Below, one piece after another: positions 44,153 through 57,159 of a DNA stretch of 64,000 nt. The notes beneath the pieces were generated by a model. The model was not told the DNA's origin and did no database searches. It saw only the letters and a list, made by a program, of their open reading frames with translations. The position numbers and the translations under genes are program-made. Origin of the DNA: Apostichopus japonicus (Eukaryota > Echinodermata > Holothuroidea > Aspidochirotida > Stichopodidae); assembly GCF_037975245.1 (NCBI RefSeq), contig NC_092571.1, positions 5,726,001 to 5,790,000 on the forward strand, in the 5' to 3' direction. How positions within the stretch are numbered: position 1 is the first letter of the stretch; each line of letters starts with the position of its first letter.

Positions 44153-47100
44153 GATCAATACCGCACATTCGATTGATCGGTAACGAATATTCGAATGATC
44201 GGTACCGCACATTCGATTGATCGGTACCGCACATTCGATTGATCGGTACCGCACATTCGATTCATCGGTACCGCACATTCGATTGATCGGAACCGCACAT
44301 TCGATTCATCGTTACGGTACCGAACATTCGATTATCGGTACCGCACATTCGATTGATCGGTACCGCACATTCGATTGATCGGTACCGAACATTCGATTGA
44401 TCGGTACCGAACATTTGATTGATCGGTACCGAACATTCGATTAATCGGTACCGAACATTCGATTGATAAGTACCGAACATTCCATTGATCGGTATCGTAC
44501 ATTCGATGAATACGTACCCTACATTCGATTTATCGGTACCGAACTATCACTTGATCCGTGCGGAACATTCGATTGATCGGTACCGAACATTCGATTGATC
44601 GATATCGCATATTCGATTGATCGGTATCGCACATTCGATTGATCGGTACCGAACTATCGATTGATCGGTACCGCACATTCGATTGATCGGTACCGCACAT
44701 TCGATTGATCGGTACCGTACATTCGATTGATCGGTACCGAACATTCGATTGATCAATACCGCACATTCGATTGATCGGTAACGAATATTCGAATGATCGG
44801 TACCACACATTCGATTGATCGGTAACGAACATTCGATTGATCGGTACCGCACATTCGATTGATCGGTACCGAACATTCGATTGATCAAAACCGCACATTC
44901 GATTGATCGGTACCGCACATTCGATTGATCGGTATCGAACATTCGATTGATCGGTGCAGCACATTCGATTGATCGGTACCGCACATTCGATTGATCGGTA
45001 CGGTATCGAACATTCGATTGTTCGGTATCGCACATTAGTTGATCGGTACCGCACATTCGATTGATCGGTACCGCACATTCGATTGATCGGTATCGCACAT
45101 TCATATGATCGGTACCGAACATTCGATTGATCAATACTGCACATTCGATTGATCGGTAACGAATATTCGATTCATCGGTACCGAACATTCGATTGATCGG
45201 TACGGCACATTCGATTGATCGGTACCGCACATTCGATTGATCGGTACCGCATATTCCATTGATCGGTATCGAACATTCGACAACTCCGTACCGCACATTC
45301 GATTGATCGGTACCGCACATATGATTGATCGGTACCGAACATTTGATTGATCGGTACCGCACATTCGATTGATCGGTACCGCACATTCGATTAATCGGTA
45401 CCGCACATTCGATTGATCGGTACCGAACATTCGATTGATCGATACCGCACAATCGATTGATCGGTACCGAACATTCGATTGATCGGTTCCGAACATTCGA
45501 TTGATCAATACCGCACATTCGTTTGATCGGTACCGCAAATTCGATTGATCGCTACCGAACATTCGATTGGTCAATACATCACATTCGATTGATCGGTACA
45601 GCACATTCGATTGATCGGTACCGCACATTCGATTGATCGGTACGGTATCGAATATTCGATTGTTCGGTACCGCACATTCGATTGATCGGTACCGCACATT
45701 CGAATGATCGGTACCGCACATTCGATTGTTCCATACCGCACATTCGATTGATCGGTATCGAACATTCGATTAATCGGTACCGCACATTCGATTGATCGGT
45801 ACCGCACATTCGATTGATCGGTATCGAACATTCGATTGATCGGTACCGCACATTCGATTGATCGGTACCGCACATTCGATTGATCGGTACCGCACATTCG
45901 ATTAATCGGTACCGCACATTCGATTGATCGGTATCGAACATTCGATTGATCGGAACCTCACATTCGATTCATCGGTACGGTACCGAACATTCGATTGATC
46001 GGTACCGCACATTCGATTGATCGGTACCGCACATTCGATTGATCGGTACCGCACATTCGATTGATCTGTACCGCACATTCGATTGATCGGTACCGAACAT
46101 TCGATTGATCGGTAACGAAAATTCGATTGCACAATACCGCACATTCGATTGATCGGTAACGAATATTCGAATGATCGGTACCGCACATTCGATTGATCGG
46201 TAACGAACATTCGATTGATCGGTACCGCACATTCGATTGATCGCTACCGAACATTCGATTGATCAATACCGCACATTCGATTGATCGGTACAGCACATTC
46301 GATTGATCGGTATCGAACATTCGATTGATCGGTACAGCACATTCGATTGATCGGTACCGCACATTCGATTGATCGGTACCGCACATTCGATTGATCGGTA
46401 CCGCACATTCGATTGATCGGTACCGCATAGTCCATTGATCGGTATCGAACATTCGACTGCTCCGTACCGCACATTCGATTGATCGGTACCGCACATATGA
46501 TTGATCGGTACCGCACATTCGATTAATCGGTACCGCACATTCGATTGATCGGTACCGAACATTCGATTGATCGGTACCGCACAATCGATTGATCGGTACC
46601 GAACATTCTATTGATCTGTACCGCACATTCGATTGATCGGTACCGCACATTCGATTGATCGGTACCGCACATTCGATTGATCGGTACCTCACATTGGATT
46701 GGTCGGTACCGCACATTCGATTGATCGGTATCGAACATTCGTTTGATCGGTACCGCACATTTGATTGATCGGTATCGAACATTTGATTGATCGGTACAGC
46801 ACATTCGATTGATCGGTACCGCACATTCGATTGATCGGTACGGTATCATACATTCGATTGTTCGGTATCGCACATTAGTTGATCGGTACCGCACATTCGA
46901 TTGATCGGTACCGCACATTCGATTGATCGGTACCGCACATTCGATTGATCGGTACCGCACATTCGATTCATCGGTACCGAATATTCTATTGATCGGTACC
47001 GCACATTTGATTGATCGATCGGTACCGCACATTCGATTGATCGGTACCGAACATTCGATTGATCGGTACCGAACATTCGATTGATCAATACCGCACATTC

Positions 47101-48956
47101 GATTGATCGGTAACGAATATTCGAATGATCGGTACCGCACATTCGATTGATCGGTTCCGCACATTCGATTGATCGGTACCGCACATTCGATTCATCGGTA
47201 CCGCACATTCGATTGATCGGAACCGCACATTCGATTCATCGGTACGGTACCGAACATTCGATTATCGGTACCGCACATTCGATTGATCGGTACCGCACAT
47301 TCGATTGATCGGTACTGAACATTCGATTGATCGGTACCGAACATTCGATTGATCAATACCGCACATTCGATTGATCGGTAACGTATATTCGAATGATCGG
47401 TACCGCACATTCGATTGATCGGTAACGAACATTCGATTGATCGGTACCGCACATTCGATTGATCAATACCGAATATTCGATTCATCGGTATCGAACATTC
47501 GATTGATCGGTACAGCACATTCGATTGATCGGTACCGCACATTCGATTGATCGGTACGGTATCGAACATTCGATTGTTCGGTATCGCACATTAGTTGATC
47601 GGTACCGCACATTCGATTGATCGGTACCGCACATTCGATTGATCGGTACCGCACATTCGATTGATCGGTACCGCACATTCGATTGATCGGTACCGAACAT
47701 TCGATTGTTCGTTACCGCACATTCGATTGATCGGTATCGAACATTCGATTGATCGGTACCGCACATTCGATTGATCGGTACCTCACATTCGATTGATCGG
47801 TACCGCACATTCGATTAATCGGTACCGCACATTCGATTGATCGATACCGAACATTCGATTGATCGGAACCGCACATTCGATTCATCGGTACGGTACCGAA
47901 CATTCGATTATCGGTACCGCACATTCGATTGATCGGTACCGCACATTCGATTCATCGGTACCGCACATTCGATTGATCGGTACCGCACATTCGATTGATC
48001 GGTACCGAACATTCGATTGATCGGTACCGAACATTCGATTGATCAATACCTCACATTCGATTGATCGGTAACGAATATTCGAATGATCGGTACCGCACAT
48101 TCGATTGATCGGTAACGAACATTCGATTGATCGGTACCGCACATTCGATTGATCAATACCGCATATTCGATTGATCGGTACCGCACATTCGATTGATCGG
48201 TATCGAACATTCGATTGATCGGTACAGCACATTCGATTGATCGGTACCGCACATTCGATTGATCGGTACGGTATCGAACATTCGATTGTTCGGTATCGCA
48301 CATTAGTTGATCGGTACCGCACATTCGATTGATCGGTACCGCACATTCGATTGATCGGTACCGCACATTCGATTCATCGGTACCGCACATTCGATTGATC
48401 GGTACCGAACATTCGATTGTTCGTTACCGCACATTCGATTGATCGGTATCGAACATTCGATTGATCGGTACCGTACATTCGATTGATCGGTACCTCACAT
48501 TCGATTGATCGGTACCGCACATTCGATTAATCGGTACCGCACATTCGATTGATCAATACCGCACATTCGATTGATCGGTAACGAATATTCGAATGATCGG
48601 TACCGCACATTCGATTGATCGGTACCGCACATTCGATTGATCGGTACCGCACATTCGATTCATCGGTACCGCATATTCCATTGATCGGTATCGAACATTC
48701 GACTGCTCCGTACCGCACATTCGATTGATCGGTACCGCACATATGATTGATCGGTACCGAACATTTGATTGATCGGTACCGCACATTCGATTGATCGGTA
48801 CCGCACATTCGATTAATCGGTACCGCACATTCGATTGATCGGTACCGAACATTCGATTGATCGGTTCCGAACATTCGATTGATCAATACCGCACATTCGT
48901 TTGATCGGTACCGCAAATTCGATTGATCGCTACCGAACATTCGATTGGTCAATACA
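44153..48956. repeat. Fourth superrepeat, truncated by domain 2
   Basis: Bases at 44,231 match 9,121 (offset 35,110). At 44,553 the offset drops to 35,000, so exactly five monomers (110 bp) are missing, joining AACTATCACTTG directly to GATCCGTGCGG. Rare markers of the superrepeat start recur out to 48,947, some more than once (GACTGCTCCG near 46,455 and 48,700; GACAACTCCG near 45,278). The block is rearranged and only about 4.8 kb long before domain 2 takes over. Confidence 0.75.
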
Positions 48957-50556
48957 TCACATTCGATTGATCGGTACAGCACATTCGATTGATCGGTACC
49001 GCACATTCGATTGATCGGTACGGTATCGAACATTCGATTGATCGGTACCGCACATTCGATTGATCCGTACCGAACATTCGATTGATCGGTACCGCACATT
49101 CGATTGATCGGTACCGAACATTCGATTGATCGGTACCGCACATTCGATTAATCGGTACCGCACATATGATTGATCGGTACCGCACATTCGATTGATCGGT
49201 ACAACACATTCGATTGATCGGTACCGCACATTCGATTGATCGGTACCGCACATTCGATTGATCGGTAACGCACATTCGATTGATCGGTACCGCACATTCG
49301 ATTGATCGGTACCGAACATTCGATTGATCGGTACCGCACATTCGATTGATCGGTACCGAACATTCGATTGATCGGTACCGCACAATCGATTGATCGGTAC
49401 CGAACATTCGATTGATCGGTACCGAACATTCGATTGATCGGTACCGCACATTCGATTGATCGGTAACGAACATTCGATTGATCGGTACCGCACATTCGAT
49501 TGATCGGTAACGAACATTCGATTGATCGGTACCGCACATTCGATTGATCGGTACCGAACATTCGATTGATCAATACCGCACATTCGATTGATCGGTACCG
49601 CACATTCGATTGATCGGTACCGAACAATCGATTGATCGGTACCGCACATTCGATTGATCGGTACCGCACATTCGATTGATCGGTACCGCACATTCGATTG
49701 ATCGGTACCGCACATTCGATTGATCGGTACCGCACATTCGATTGTTCGGTACCGCACATTCGATTGTTCGGTACCGCACATTCGATTGATCGGTATCGAA
49801 CATTCGATTGATCGGTACCGCACATTCGATTGTTCGGTACCGCACATTCGATTAATCGGTACCGCACATTCGATTGATCGGTACCGAACATTCGATTGAT
49901 CAATACCGCACATTCGATTGATCGGTACCGCACATTCGATTGATCGGTACCGCACATTCGATTGATCGGTACCGAACATTCGATTGATCGGTACCGCACA
50001 ATCGATTGATCGGTACCGAACATTCGATTGATCGGTAACGAACATTCGATTGATCGGTACCGCACATTCGATTGATCGGTACCGAACATTCGATTTATCA
50101 ATACCGCACATTCGATTGATCGGTACCGCACATTCGATTGTTCGGTACCGCACATTCGATTGTTCGGTACCGCACATTCGATTGATCGGTATCGAACATT
50201 CGATTGATCGGTACCGCACATTCGATTGATCGGTACCGAACATTCGATTGATCGGTACCGCACATTCGATTGATCGGTACCGAACATTCGATTGATCAAT
50301 ACCGCACATTCGATTGATCGGTACCGCACATTCGATTGATCGGTACCGAACATTCGATTGATCAATACCGCACATTCGATTGATCGGTACCGCACATTCG
50401 ATTGATCGGTACCGAACATTCGATTGATCAATACCGCACATTCGATTGATCGGTACCGCACATTCGATTGATCGATAACGCACATTCGATTGATCGGTAC
50501 CGCACATTCGATTGATCGGTACCGAACATTCGATTGATCGGTACCGAACATTCGAT

Positions 50557-50572
50557 TGATCGGTACCGATCA
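50557..50572. repeat. 16-bp perfect palindrome variant (first of a domain 2 series)
   Basis: TGATCGGTACCGATCA is formed where unit positions 11-14 read GATC. Copies also lie at 51,613-51,628 and 52,009-52,024, and near 52,917, 54,687, 55,083, 56,521, 56,900, 57,715, 59,025 and 61,380. Related units reading CAATACCGATCATTAG occur near 52,985, 57,783, 59,138 and 61,496. I did not see it in domain 1. Confidence 0.85.
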
Positions 50573-50999
50573 TTCGATTGATCGGTACCGAACATTCGAT
50601 TGATCGGTACCGAACATTCGATTGATCGGTACCGAACATTCGATTGATCGGTACCGCACATTCGATTGATCGGTACCGAACATTCGATTGATCGGTATCG
50701 CACAATCGATTGATCGGTACCGAACATTCGATTGATCGGTACCGAACATTCGATTGATCGGTACCGCACATTCGATTGATCGGTAACGAACATTCGATTG
50801 ATCGGTACAACACATTCGATTGATCGGTACCGCACATTCGATTGATCGGTACCGCACATTCGATTCATCGGTACCGCACATTCGATTGATCGGTACCGCA
50901 CATTCGATTGATCGGTACCGCACATTCGATTGTTCGGTACCGCACATTCGATTGTTCGGTACCGCACATTCGATTGATCGGTATCGAACATTCGATTGA

Positions 51000-52230
51000 T
51001 CAATACCGCACATTCGATTGATCGGTACCGCACATTCGATTGATCGGTACCGCACATTCGATTGATCGGTACCGAACATTCGATTGATCGGTACCGCACA
51101 ATCGATTGATCGGTACCGAACATTCGATTGATCGGTAACGAACATTCGATTGATCAATACCGCACATTCGATTGATCGGTACCGCATATTCGATTGTTCG
51201 GTACCGCACATTCGATTGTTCGGTACCGCACATTCGATTGATCGGTATCGAACATTCGATTGATCGGTACCGCACATTCGATTGATCGGTACCGAACATT
51301 CGATTGATCGGTACCGCACATTCGATTGATCGGTACCGAACATTCGATTGATCAATACCGCACATTCGATTGATCGGTACCGCACATTCGATTGATCGGT
51401 ACCGCACATTCGATTGATCAATACCGCACATTCGATTGATCGGTACCGCACATTCGATTGATCGGTACCGAACATTCGATTGATCAATACCGCACATTCG
51501 ATTGATCGGTACCGCACATTCGATTGATCGATAACGCACATTCGATTGATCGATACCGCACATTCGATTGATCGGTACCGAACATTCGATTGATCGGTAC
51601 CGAACATTCGATTGATCGGTACCGATCATTCGATTGATCGGTACCGAACATTCGATTGATCGGTACCGAACATTCGATTGATCGGTACCGAACATTCGAT
51701 TGATCGGTACCGCACATTCGATTGATCGGTACCGAACATTCGATTGATCGGTATCGCACAATCGATTGATCGGTACCGAACATTAGATTGATCGGTACCA
51801 AACATTCGATTGATCAATACCGCACATTCGATTGATCGGTAACGAACATTCGATTGATCGGTAACGCACATTCGATTGATCGGTACCGAACATTCGATTG
51901 ATCAATACCGCACATTCGATTGATCGGTAACGCACATTCGATTGATCGGTACCGCACATTCGATTGATCGGTACCGAACATTCGATTGATCGGTACCGAA
52001 CATTCGATTGATCGGTACCGATCATTCGATTGATCGGTACCGAACATTCGATTGATCGGTACCGAACATTCGATTGATCGGTACCGAACATTCGATTGAT
52101 CGGTACCGAACATTCGATTGATCGGTACCGAACATTCGATTGATCAATACCGAACATTAGATTGATCGGTACCGAACATTCGATTGATCAATACCGCACA
52201 TTCGATTGATCGGTAACGAACATTCGATTG
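51000..52230. repeat. Domain 2 block repeated 3,074 bp downstream
   Basis: The segment at 51,000-51,761 recurs at 54,074-54,835 with an identical 253-residue translation, and again at 55,908-56,669. The length 3,074 equals 139 monomers plus four net +4 shifts, matching the four cassettes I find between the copies. The block itself carries no indel. Confidence 0.85.
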
Positions 52231-53552
52231 ATCGGTACCGCACATTCGATTGATCGGTAACGAACATTCGATTGATCGGTACCGCACATTCGATTGATCG
52301 GTACCGAACATTCGATTGATCAATACCGCACATTCGATTGATCGGTACCGCACATTCGATTGATCGGTACCGCACATTTGATTGATCGGTACCGCACATT
52401 CGATTCATCGGTACGGTACCGAACATTCGATTGTTCGGTATCGCACATTAGTTGAACGGTACCGCACATTCGATTGATCGGTACCGCACAATCGATTGAT
52501 CGGTACCGAACATTCGATTGATCGGTAACGAACATTCGATTGATCGGTACCGCACATTCGATTGATCGGTACCGAACATTCGATTGATCAATACCGCACA
52601 TTCGATTGATCGGTACCGAACATTCGATTGATCAATACCGCACATTAGATTGATCGGTAACGAACATTCGATTGATCAATACCGCACATTAGATTGATCG
52701 GTAACGAACATTCGATTGATCGGTACCGCACATTCGATTGATCGGTAACGAACATTCGATTGATCGGTAACGCACATTCGATTGATCATTACCGAACATT
52801 CGATTGATCAATACCGCACATTCGATTGATCGGTAACGCACATTCGATTGATCGGTACCGCACATTCGATTGATCGGTACCGAACATTCGATTGATCGGT
52901 ACCGAACATTCGATTGATCGGTACCGATCATTCGATTGATCGGTACCGAACATTTGATTGATCGGTACCGAACATTCGATTGATCAATACCGATCATTAG
53001 ATTGATCGGTACCGAACATTCGATTGATCAATACCGCACATTCGATTGATCGGTAACGAACATTCGATTGATCGGTACCGCACATTCGATTGATCGGTAA
53101 CGAACATTTGATTGATCGGTACCGCACATTCGATTGATCGGTACCTCACATTCGATTGATCGGTACCGCACATTTGATTGATCGGTACCGCACATTCGAT
53201 TCATCGGTACGGTACCGAACATTCGATTGTTCGGTATCGCACATTAGTTGAACGGTACCGCACATTCGATTGATCGGTACCGCACATTCGATTGATCGGT
53301 ACCGCATATTCGATTGTTCGGTACCGCACATTCGATTGTTCGGTACCGCACATTCGATTGATCGGTATCGAACATTCGATTGATCGGTACCGCACATTCG
53401 ATTGATCGGTACCGCACATTCGATTGATCGGTACCGCACATTCGATTGATCGGTACCGAAAATTCGATTGATCAATACCGCACATTCGATTGATCGATAC
53501 CGCACATTCGATTCATCGGTACCGCACATTCGATTGATCAATAACGCACATT

Positions 53553-53618
53553 CGAATGTGCGGTACCGAACAATCGAATGTGCGGTACCAAACAATCGAA
53601 TGTGCGGTACCGATCAAT
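53553..53618 (-). repeat. Inverted segment of exactly three monomers (copy 1)
   Basis: Three units read in reverse orientation: 53,553-53,574, 53,575-53,596 and 53,597-53,618. Each begins CGAATGTGCGGTACC. The left junction is a perfect 18-bp palindrome at 53,545-53,562, centred on CG with arms reading CGCACATTC. The right junction is a perfect 28-bp palindrome at 53,606-53,633, with arms reading GGTACCGATCAATC. The flanks resume normal orientation in register. The second unit has ACCAAACAAT instead of ACCGATCAAT. This is seen directly in the sequence. Confidence 0.95.
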
Positions 53619-55386
53619 CGATTGATCGGTACCCAGCATTCGATTTATCGGTACGGTACCGAACATTCGATTGTTCGGTATCGCACATTAGTTGATCGGT
53701 ACCGCACATTCGATTGATCGGTACCGCACATTCGATTGATCGGTACCGCACATTCGATTGATCGCCACCGCACATTCGATTGATCGGTACCGAACATTCG
53801 ATTGATCGGTACCGCACATTCGATTGATCGGTACCGAGCATTCGATTCATCGGTACGGTACCGAACATTCGATTGTTCGGTATCGCACATTAGTTGATCG
53901 GTACCGCACATTCGATTGATCGGTACCGCACATTCGATTGATCGGTACCGCACATTCGATTGATCGGTACCGCACATTCGATTGATCGGTACCGCACATT
54001 CGATTGTTCGGTACCGCACATTCGATTGTTCGGTACCGCACATTCGATTGATCGGTATCGAACATTCGATTGATCAATACCGCACATTCGATTGATCGGT
54101 ACCGCACATTCGATTGATCGGTACCGCACATTCGATTGATCGGTACCGAACATTCGATTGATCGGTACCGCACAATCGATTGATCGGTACCGAACATTCG
54201 ATTGATCGGTAACGAACATTCGATTGATCAATACCGCACATTCGATTGATCGGTACCGCATATTCGATTGTTCGGTACCGCACATTCGATTGTTCGGTAC
54301 CGCACATTCGATTGATCGGTATCGAACATTCGATTGATCGGTACCGCACATTCGATTGATCGGTACCGAACATTCGATTGATCGGTACCGCACATTCGAT
54401 TGATCGGTACCGAACATTCGATTGATCAATACCGCACATTCGATTGATCGGTACCGCACATTCGATTGATCGGTACCGCACATTCGATTGATCAATACCG
54501 CACATTCGATTGATCGGTACCGCACATTCGATTGATCGGTACCGAACATTCGATTGATCAATACCGCACATTCGATTGATCGGTACCGCACATTCGATTG
54601 ATCGATAACGCACATTCGATTGATCGATACCGCACATTCGATTGATCGGTACCGAACATTCGATTGATCGGTACCGAACATTCGATTGATCGGTACCGAT
54701 CATTCGATTGATCGGTACCGAACATTCGATTGATCGGTACCGAACATTCGATTGATCGGTACCGAACATTCGATTGATCGGTACCGCACATTCGATTGAT
54801 CGGTACCGAACATTCGATTGATCGGTATCGCACAATCGATTGATCGGTACCGAACATTAGATTGATCGGTACCAAACATTCGATTGATCAATACCGCACA
54901 TTCGATTGATCGGTAACGAACATTCGATTGATCGGTAACGCACATTCGATTGATCGGTACCGAACATTCGATTGATCAATACCGCACATTCGATTGATCG
55001 GTAACGCACATTCGATTGATCGGTACCGCACATTCGATTGATCGGTACCGAACATTCGATTGATCGGTACCGAACATTCGATTGATCGGTACCGATCATT
55101 CGATTGATCGGTACCGAACATTCGATTGATCGGTACCGAACATTCGATTGATCGGTACCGAACATTCGATTGATCGGTACCGAACATTCGATTGATCAAT
55201 ACCGAACATTAGATTGATCGGTACCGAACATTCGATTGATCAATACCGCACATTCGATTGATCGGTAACGAACATTCGATTGATCGGTACCGAAAATTCG
55301 ATTGATCAATACCGCACATTCGATTGATCGATACCGCACATTCGATTCATCGGTACCGCACATTCGATTGATCAATAACGCACATT

Positions 55387-55452
55387 CGAATGTGCGGTAC
55401 CGAACAATCGAATGTGCGGTACCAAACAATCGAATGTGCGGTACCGATCAAT
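55387..55452 (-). repeat. Inverted segment of three monomers (copy 2)
   Basis: The same three reversed units and both junctions lie 1,834 bp after copy 1, including the ACCAAACAAT variant in the second unit. The shared private variant shows it was copied with its higher-order repeat and did not arise by a second inversion. Confidence 0.95.
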
Positions 55453-57159
55453 CGATTGATCGGTACCCAGCATTCGATTTATCGGTACGGTACCGAACAT
55501 TCGATTGTTCGGTATCGCACATTAGTTGATCGGTACCGCACATTCGATTGATCGGTACCGCACATTCGATTGATCGGTACCGCACATTCGATTGATCGCC
55601 ACCGCACATTCGATTGATCGGTACCGAACATTCGATTGATCGGTACCGCACATTCGATTGATCGGTACCGAGCATTCGATTCATCGGTACGGTACCGAAC
55701 ATTCGATTGTTCGGTATCGCACATTAGTTGATCGGTACCGCACATTCGATTGATCGGTACCGCACATTCGATTGATCGGTACCGCACATTCGATTGATCG
55801 GTACCGCACATTCGATTGATCGGTACCGCACATTCGATTGTTCGGTACCGCACATTCGATTGTTCGGTACCGCACATTCGATTGATCGGTATCGAACATT
55901 CGATTGATCAATACCGCACATTCGATTGATCGGTACCGCACATTCGATTGATCGGTACCGCACATTCGATTGATCGGTACCGAACATTCGATTGATCGGT
56001 ACCGCACAATCGATTGATCGGTACCGAACATTCGATTGATCGGTAACGAACATTCGATTGATCAATACCGCACATTCGATTGATCGGTACCGCATATTCG
56101 ATTGTTCGGTACCGCACATTCGATTGTTCGGTACCGCACATTCGATTGATCGGTATCGAACATTCGATTGATCGGTACCGCACATTCGATTGATCGGTAC
56201 CGAACATTCGATTGATCGGTACCGCACATTCGATTGATCGGTACCGAACATTCGATTGATCAATACCGCACATTCGATTGATCGGTACCGCACATTCGAT
56301 TGATCGGTACCGCACATTCGATTGATCAATACCGCACATTCGATTGATCGGTACCGCACATTCGATTGATCGGTACCGAACATTCGATTGATCAATACCG
56401 CACATTCGATTGATCGGTACCGCACATTCGATTGATCGATAACGCACATTCGATTGATCGATACCGCACATTCGATTGATCGGTACCGAACATTCGATTG
56501 ATCGGTACCGAACATTCGATTGATCGGTACCGATCATTCGATTGATCGGTACCGAACATTCGATTGATCGGTACCGAACATTCGATTGATCGGTACCGAA
56601 CATTCGATTGATCGGTACCGCACATTCGATTGATCGGTACCGAACATTCGATTGATCGGTATCGCACAATCGATTGATCGGTACCGAACATTAGATTGAT
56701 CGGTACCAAACATTCGATTGATCAATACCGCACATTCGATTGATCGGTAACGAACATTCGATTGATCGGTAACGCACATTCGATTGATCGGTACCGAACA
56801 TTCGATTGATCAATACCGCACATTCGATTGATCGGTAACGCACATTCGATTGATCGGTACCGCACATTCGATTGATCGGTACCGAACATTCGATTGATCG
56901 GTACCGATCATTCGATTGATCGGTACCGAACATTCGATTGATCGGTACCGAACATTCGATTGATCGGTACCGAACATTCGATTGATCGGTACCGAACATT
57001 CGATTGATCGGTACCGAACATTCGATTGATCAATACCGAACATTCGATTGATCGGTAACGAACATTCGATTGATCGGTACCGCACATTCGATTGATCGGT
57101 AACGAACATTCGATTGATCGGTACCGCACATTCGATTGATCGGTACCGAACATTCGATT

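Larger units (their letters stand above)
1..49039. repeat. Domain 1: heterogeneous, indel-rich satellite with superrepeats
   Basis: This part carries variants that I do not see later: the linked change GAATATTCGAATG, GTTCGTTACC (A2T plus G6T), GATGGGTACC (C4G) and the GATCGATCGG insertion. Frame-changing cassettes occur on average every few hundred bases. Long segments recur at distances of about 14-19 kb, for example 18,601 with 36,203, 11,281 with 30,161, 29,341 with 43,335 and 9,121 with 44,231, which I matched base by base over short runs. The right edge is placed at the last domain-1 insertion cassette near 49,018-49,032, just after the last GGTCAATACATCAC at about 48,947. The boundary could lie anywhere in 48,600-49,040. 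Confidence 0.85.
49040..52405. repeat. Indel-free run of 153 monomers opening domain 2
   Basis: GATC starts a unit at 49,040, a CATC variant starts one at 52,406, and the distance 3,366 equals 153 times 22. No GGTAC duplication, GATC duplication or single-base loss is visible between them. Only substitutions vary, mainly C12A, C9A, A2T, T16A and GATCAATACC. Domain 1, by contrast, shifts register at least every 1.3 kb or so where I checked. The unbroken register explains the 626-codon stop-free stretch on the minus strand (48,957-50,837). The run suggests a more recently homogenised or more strictly selected part of the array. It ends at the GGTACGGTACC insertion at 52,406-52,420. Confidence 0.9.
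53468..57135. repeat. Tandem duplication with a 1,834-bp unit
   Basis: The first unit starts near 53,468 and the second near 55,302, with identical translations over most of the length. The 1,834 bp equal 83 monomers plus two net +4 cassettes. The second copy lacks one C12A monomer next to the palindromic unit (near 55,080 in copy 1, 56,890 in copy 2). Each unit includes one inverted three-monomer segment. Confidence 0.88.

Noticed and set aside
48957-50837. 626-codon minus-strand open frame with ATG start, encoding about 28 copies of a 22-residue Cys-containing repeat
   Set aside because: The unit lacks stops in every minus-strand frame, so openness needs no selection; overlapping frames (for example 49,148-50,551, 467 codons) are open too and encode the same peptide. 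There is no unique N- or C-terminal sequence, signal peptide, promoter or intron structure.
53545-53633. Rho-independent terminator or regulatory hairpin at the palindromes
   Set aside because: There is no following T-run, no adjacent gene, and the symmetry is fully explained by opposite-facing monomers.
53468-53695. Plus-strand open frames at 53,468-53,695, 55,302-55,529 and 58,266-58,472
   Set aside because: They exist because the inverted monomers put the stop-free strand on the plus side for 66 bp. The translation switches to the usual minus-strand peptide exactly at the inversion.
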